Assembly (NCBI GenBank): GCA_009704515.1
Contig: WLDZ01000023.1
Span: 1 to 10,345, forward strand
Length of the DNA stretch: 10,345 nt
Origin: Actinomycetota bacterium
GTDB taxonomy: Bacteria; Actinomycetota; Actinomycetes; Nanopelagicales; Nanopelagicaceae
Direction: 5' to 3'
Translations under genes and position numbers: made by a program
The notes under the pieces: model-generated
The model's input: only the letters and a program-made list of their open reading frames with translations
Told to the model about the DNA's origin: nothing
Databases searched by the model: none
Part shown: one piece after another, positions 6,847 to 10,345 of the stretch
Numbering within the stretch: position 1 is the first letter of the stretch
Layout of the letters: the number at the start of each line of letters is the position of its first letter

Positions 6847-8375
6847 TACTTGCTCTTCTCTCTTTGGAGATTTACTTGGGCCGCCTTAATTTGATTTGCA
6901 GAATTAATCGCAGATAAGACCGCTGCTGCTTTGTTAAGTGTTTCTTGATTCTCTGACTCAGGATCAGAATCAGCAACTACCCCTGCACCCGCTTGGACAA
7001 AAGCGGTTCCTTTATGGATGAGCGCAGTTCGAATAGCAATACAGGTATCTATATTTCCGGTGAAATCAAAGTATCCGATTGCTCCCCCGTAAAGGCCGCG
7101 ACGCGTTGGTTCTAGCCTTTCAATAATTTCCATGGCACGCGGCTTTGGCGCTCCTGACAAGGTACCCGCTGGAAAAACTGAGAAGAGTGCATCAATCGGT
7201 TTAGCGCTGCTAGCAAGTTCGCCAATAACTGTTGAGACGATATGCATCACATGCGAATATCGTTCGATATGCATAAAGTCGATTACTTCAACAGAACCAG
7301 GTGTAGAGATTCGACCTACATCGTTACGCCCTAAATCTACGAGCATCAAGTGTTCTGCTCTCTCTTTAGGGTCAGCCAAAAGCTCTTCTCCAAGGCGATT
7401 ATCTTCCTCGTGAGAATCTGAACGTTTTCTGGTTCCTGCAATTGGGTGAACCATCACCTCGCGACCCTTTACCTTAACCAGTGCTTCCGGGCTTGATCCC
7501 ACCACATCAAAGCCGCTTTCAAATCTGAAGAGGTACATATATGGACTTGGATTACTTAATCTGAGCGCACGATAAACCTCTAGGGCATCGGCGCTGCAAG
7601 GTGTGGCAAAGCGCTGCGATATGACAATCTGAAAGGCTTCACCTGCGCGAATCTCTTCTTTAGCGATTTCAACTTTTGCACGGAAATCATCTGCGGTGAT
7701 GTTGCGAGAAAATTCTGGCTGAGTAAAGGTAGGGATTTCACAAATGTCACCTGGGATACTTGCTTGCAGATCTTCGACCATGCGATCTAATCGCAGCTGT
7801 GACTCGGCAAATGCTTCATCAATACGCTCATTGGAACCGTCCCAATTGATGGCATTCGCAATGAGAGTGATTGTTGAATTGGAATGATCCATTACAGCTA
7901 GATCACTTGTAAGAATAAAAGCAATCTCGGGAAGCTTAAGATCATCAACTGCTAAGTTGGGTAGGTTTTCAAGGCGACGCACTGCGTCATATCCCATATA
8001 GCCAACGAGGCCTCCTGTTAGCGGAGGCAAGCCTGGAATAACCGGACTCTTAAGATGAGCGACAGACTCTTTAAGGGCTTGCAGAGGGTCCATGCCTTCA
8101 GGAACTCCGACGGGTGGTTTTCCAATCCAATGTGCCACTCCATTATTTTCTGTCAAAGTCGTTTGACTGCGAACTCCAATGAATGAGTATCGCGACCATG
8201 TACCACCATGTTCTGCCGATTCCAGTAAGAATGTTCCAGGATTGTTTTTAGCCAATTTCTTATACAGTCCGAGTGGTGTTTCACCATCTGCTAATAATCT
8301 GCGGAAAACAGGAATGACATTATTTGACTTCGCATATTCACGAAATTCTTCTAACCGCATCTCTTGGGCGCTCAT
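6846..8375 (-). CDS. trpE: Anthranilate synthase component I
   Basis: TrpE makes anthranilate from chorismate using ammonia passed from the glutaminase TrpG, which is not in this window. At 509 residues it has the normal length. The N-terminal domain carries LLESAE (about 50-55), the tryptophan-binding LLES element, so feedback inhibition by tryptophan is likely kept. The chorismate-binding C-terminal half shows GEAFQIVISQRF, NPSPYMYLF, GSSPEALV, HPIAGTRKR (about 311), LMLVDLGRNDVGR (about 345), FPAGTLSGAPKPRAMEII (about 402) and GAGVVADSDPE (about 464). TrpE is favoured over PabB because of LLES and the trp neighbours. The ATG shares one base with the hisI stop (TAATG), so there is no leader peptide or attenuator space. 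It overlaps the following small gene in the same way. Confidence 0.97.
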   Translation of the reverse strand: MSAQEMRLEEFREYAKSNNVIPVFRRLLADGETPLGLYKKLAKNNPGTFLLESAEHGGTWSRYSFIGVRSQTTLTENNGVAHWIGKPPVGVPEGMDPLQALKESVAHLKSPVIPGLPPLTGGLVGYMGYDAVRRLENLPNLAVDDLKLPEIAFILTSDLAVMDHSNSTITLIANAINWDGSNERIDEAFAESQLRLDRMVEDLQASIPGDICEIPTFTQPEFSRNITADDFRAKVEIAKEEIRAGEAFQIVISQRFATPCSADALEVYRALRLSNPSPYMYLFRFESGFDVVGSSPEALVKVKGREVMVHPIAGTRKRSDSHEEDNRLGEELLADPKERAEHLMLVDLGRNDVGRISTPGSVEVIDFMHIERYSHVMHIVSTVIGELASSAKPIDALFSVFPAGTLSGAPKPRAMEIIERLEPTRRGLYGGAIGYFDFTGNIDTCIAIRTALIHKGTAFVQAGAGVVADSDPESENQETLNKAAAVLSAINSANQIKAAQVNLQREKSK

Positions 8376-8716
8376 TACTTATCACCATGCACTCTGCTGT
8401 GAAAACATGTGCGATCACCGGTGTGGCATGCCGCCCCAATTTGTTCGACCTGAAGCAGGAGAGCATCTCCGTCGCAATCGAGCGCGATTGAAATAACTTT
8501 CTGCGTATGTCCAGAAGTTGCACCCTTCTCCCAAAGTTCACTGCGACTACGAGACCAGTATGTTGCGCGACCTGTCTCAATAGTTATCGCTAGAGATTGC
8601 CTGTTCATGTAGGCAAGCATGAGAACTTCGCCGGTCTGTGCATCCTGAGCGATGGCTGGAATGAGTTCAACGCCTTCTTTGAGAAGAGTTGTAATCTCAT
8701 TAGAGAGTGTGGCCAT
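8375..8716 (-). CDS. hisI: Phosphoribosyl-AMP cyclohydrolase
   Basis: HisI opens the adenine ring of phosphoribosyl-AMP, the third step of histidine synthesis, and is a zinc enzyme. It is 113 residues and stands alone; no HisE pyrophosphohydrolase domain is fused, as is usual in Actinobacteria. The active-site block [20 protein letters not shown] (51-70) and the metal residues are intact: DCDGD (80-84) with Asp80, Cys81, Asp82 and Asp84, then Cys97 in AACHTG and Cys104 in TCF. The start lies 14 bases past the hisF stop. The stop overlaps the trpE start by one base, which links the his and trp parts of the cluster on one message. Confidence 0.97.
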   Translation of the reverse strand: MATLSNEITTLLKEGVELIPAIAQDAQTGEVLMLAYMNRQSLAITIETGRATYWSRSRSELWEKGATSGHTQKVISIALDCDGDALLLQVEQIGAACHTGDRTCFHSRVHGDK

Positions 8717-8730
8717 GTGGCTATTCTGCC

Positions 8731-9504
8731 TTAGAGTCGATGTGCCATGCGCACTGGATAGCCTTGTCCGTTGAGATATCCCTTTATGTCGCCTATTCGA
8801 TGCACTCCAAAATGAAAAACACTTGCTGCCAAGAGCGCGTCTGCGCCGGCAACTAGTGCGGCCGCAAAATCTTCTTGACTCCCTGCCCCGCCACTGGCGA
8901 TAAGTGGAACCTTAGTGACGGCGCGAACGGCAGAAATCATCCCTATGTCATAGCCCGCTCTAGTTCCATCTGCGTCCATTGAATTAAGAAGAATCTCACC
9001 GACTCCGAGAGCACATGCATCCTCAACCCACTTCAGCGCGTCTAAACCAGCACTCTCTCTTCCGCCATGGGTTGTCACTTCATAGCCAGAATCGGTATTT
9101 GCACGGCGAGCATCTACCGATAAAACCAAGACTTGCGAACCGAAACGATCGGCAATTTCGGCGATAAGTTCGGGGCGAGCAATAGCTGCGGTATTTATTG
9201 AAACTTTATCCGCGCCTGCGCGAAGTAAGCGATCTACATCTTCAACACTTCTGATTCCTCCGCCGACTGTCAACGGGATAAAAACTTGCTCAGCGGTACG
9301 CCTTACGACATCAAGTGTTGTTTCTCGCCCGATAACGCTGGCAGAGATATCAAGAAAGGTGAGCTCGTCCGCTCCTTCTGCATTGTAGAGAGAAGCCATC
9401 TCCACTGGATCTCCGGCATCAACCAAATTGGTGAAATTGATTCCTTTTACTACACGCCCATCTGTGACATCGAGACAAGGAATGATGCGAGTGGATAGTG
9501 TCAC
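8731..9504 (-). CDS. hisF: Imidazole glycerol phosphate synthase, cyclase subunit
   Basis: HisF takes ammonia from its partner HisH and converts PRFAR to imidazole glycerol phosphate and AICAR. It is a (beta/alpha)8 barrel of 257 residues. Catalytic Asp12 is in [16 protein letters not shown] and Asp131 in VLSVDARR. Other conserved pieces are the phosphate-binding GGGIRS (81-86), NSMDADGT (174-181) and IASGGAGS (202-209). The start is GTG (9504-9502), overlapping the hisA stop as GTGA by 4 bp. No ATG lies near the expected N-terminus, and GTG gives the normal family start. HisH, its glutaminase partner, is encoded two genes upstream. Confidence 0.97.
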   Translation of the reverse strand: MTLSTRIIPCLDVTDGRVVKGINFTNLVDAGDPVEMASLYNAEGADELTFLDISASVIGRETTLDVVRRTAEQVFIPLTVGGGIRSVEDVDRLLRAGADKVSINTAAIARPELIAEIADRFGSQVLVLSVDARRANTDSGYEVTTHGGRESAGLDALKWVEDACALGVGEILLNSMDADGTRAGYDIGMISAVRAVTKVPLIASGGAGSQEDFAAALVAGADALLAASVFHFGVHRIGDIKGYLNGQGYPVRMAHRL

Positions 9505-10241
9505 TTCTTCGTAATCTCCAGAGCTTCTTCAAGTGTAAATGCACCAGCATAAAGAGCCTTGCCAACAATCGCGCCCTCTACTCCAAAATCATTCATCGCA
9601 GCAAGTGCGCGAATATCGTCAAGAGATGAAATGCCGCCACTGGCGATTACAGGCTTCTTTGTAACTGCGCATACCTCTTTCAACAATTCTAGATTAGGTC
9701 CTTTTAGCGTTCCATCTTTAGTGACATCGGTGACCACATATCGAGCACAACCATCTCTTTCAAGTCTTTCTAGAGTTTCAAAGAGATTGCCGCCTTCTTC
9801 GGTCCAACCGCGCGCTGCCAATGTGTGGCCACGAACATCCAAACCGACAGCAATCCGATCACCAAATTCAGCAATAACGCGTGAGGTCCAATCGGGATTT
9901 TCAAGTGCTGCCGTTCCTAAATTGACGCGACGACAACCAGTAGCAAGTGCTCGTCTTAATGATTCGTCATCACGAATTCCGCCAGAAAGCTCAACTTTAA
10001 TATCAAGGCGACCAACAACTTCGGCAAGTAGCACGCTGTTTTCGCCTATTCCGAATGCAGCGTCGAGATCTACCAGGTGAATCCACTCAGCACCTGATGA
10101 TTGAAAATCCATAGCGGCATCAAGTGGAGAACCATATGAAGTCTCAGCGCTGAGCTCGCCTTGAACGAGTCGCACAGCGCGACCATCCTTTACATCGACG
10201 GCAGGAAGGAGTTCGAGATATTTAAAATCTTGACTGGTCAT
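9501..10241 (-). CDS. priA: PriA-type ProFAR isomerase, likely bifunctional HisA/TrpF
   Basis: This 246-residue barrel converts ProFAR to PRFAR in histidine synthesis. In Actinobacteria the orthologue PriA also isomerises phosphoribosyl anthranilate, replacing TrpF. Catalytic Asp16 ([10 protein letters not shown]) and Asp176 ([11 protein letters not shown]) are present. Arg24 (AVRLV), Arg144 and Trp146 (ARGWT) match the residues that PriA uses to switch between its two substrates. Over its whole length it resembles Streptomyces and Mycobacterium PriA. I chose ATG at 10241, whose ATGA overlaps the hisH stop. A TTG at 10256 would add five residues but lies inside hisH and breaks the overlap pattern. 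The gene sits between hisH and hisF in a his-trp cluster that has trpE, trpC, trpB and trpA but shows no trpF, which fits the dual role. Monofunctional HisA is the alternative. Confidence 0.93.
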   Translation of the reverse strand: MTSQDFKYLELLPAVDVKDGRAVRLVQGELSAETSYGSPLDAAMDFQSSGAEWIHLVDLDAAFGIGENSVLLAEVVGRLDIKVELSGGIRDDESLRRALATGCRRVNLGTAALENPDWTSRVIAEFGDRIAVGLDVRGHTLAARGWTEEGGNLFETLERLERDGCARYVVTDVTKDGTLKGPNLELLKEVCAVTKKPVIASGGISSLDDIRALAAMNDFGVEGAIVGKALYAGAFTLEEALEITKK

Positions 10242-10345
10242 AGCGTTGCTACCCAATTCTTAATCAGATGCAAACCTGCATCACCGGACTTTTCAGGATG
10301 AAATTGCGTGGCAGTCATTGCGCCATCTTCAATTGCGGCAATAAA
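10238..10345 (-). CDS. hisH: Imidazole glycerol phosphate synthase, glutamine amidotransferase subunit; C-terminal 35 residues only
   Basis: The frame enters from the right edge at 10345 and ends at TGA (10240-10238). The 35 visible residues include [11 protein letters not shown], the class I glutamine amidotransferase end motif with the His and Glu of the Cys-His-Glu triad. The following [10 protein letters not shown] is typical of HisH C-termini. HisH hydrolyses glutamine and channels ammonia to HisF. Its stop overlaps the hisA ATG by 4 bp. The nucleophile Cys and the rest of the domain lie outside the window. Confidence 0.93.
   Translation of the reverse strand, partial: FIAAIEDGAMTATQFHPEKSGDAGLHLIKNWVATL

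Noticed and set aside
9559..10080. 173-codon open frame on the plus strand
   Set aside because: It lies wholly inside hisA/priA on the other strand, has no recognisable motif and is rich in Ser/Arg/Pro as expected for an antisense shadow of a conserved gene.
10242..10256. TTG start for hisA, five codons upstream of the ATG
   Set aside because: It would lie inside hisH; the ATG at 10241 gives the ATGA overlap seen at other junctions and a normal PriA N-terminus.
1..10345. CRISPR array, prophage, insertion sequence, toxin-antitoxin or other defence island
   Set aside because: No repeated spacers, transposase or defence motifs are visible; nearly every base is explained by conserved core metabolic or envelope genes.

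Overview
The window looks like a piece of a small-genome, moderate-GC actinobacterial chromosome. Every protein-coding gene I can support lies on the minus strand, so transcription runs from high to low coordinates. Read that way, the order is hisH (C-terminal end only), hisA/priA, hisF, hisI, trpE, a 58-residue membrane protein gene, trpC, trpB, trpA, a membrane-anchored DsbA-like oxidoreductase gene, lgt, a VIT/CCC1-type metal transporter gene, and gltB (5' part only). The run his-trpE-trpC-trpB-trpA-lgt-gltB is a known actinobacterial arrangement. The HisA homologue carries the Arg/Trp active-site features of actinobacterial PriA. Base composition near 50% G+C and very tight packing suggest a streamlined lineage such as the freshwater acI group (Nanopelagicales/Planktophila-like). 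That placement is inference from gene order and style, not from a marker gene.

From 10345 down to 6670 the genes are almost fused. hisH/hisA and hisA/hisF overlap by 4 bp, there is a 14 bp gap before hisI, hisI/trpE and trpE/orf58 share one base (TAATG), and orf58/trpC overlap by 4 bp. trpB and trpA follow after gaps of 9 and 10 bp. This leaves no room for a separate trp leader or attenuator before trpE. The genes cover late histidine synthesis (HisH/HisF, HisA, HisI) and tryptophan synthesis (TrpE, TrpC, TrpB, TrpA). trpD, trpG and trpF are not in the window. PriA is expected to supply the TrpF step.

From 3788 down to 1545 is an envelope and metal block: DsbA-like protein, Lgt (zero-gap) and VIT transporter (9 bp gap). 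It is separated from trpA by 85 bp holding a tandem 9-bp repeat. gltB follows after a 154-bp spacer, the largest non-coding stretch in the window. That spacer holds a short dyad and a perfect 10-bp inverted repeat whose proximal arm contains the gltB ribosome binding site.

The two points most worth a second look are the 58-residue protein, which looks like a minimal version of the actinobacterial Trp-operon-associated membrane protein, and the gltB leader, which could fold to hide both the ribosome binding site and the start codon. I saw no RNA genes, mobile elements, CRISPR arrays or signs of recent transfer. No stretch over 300 bases lacks a gene.
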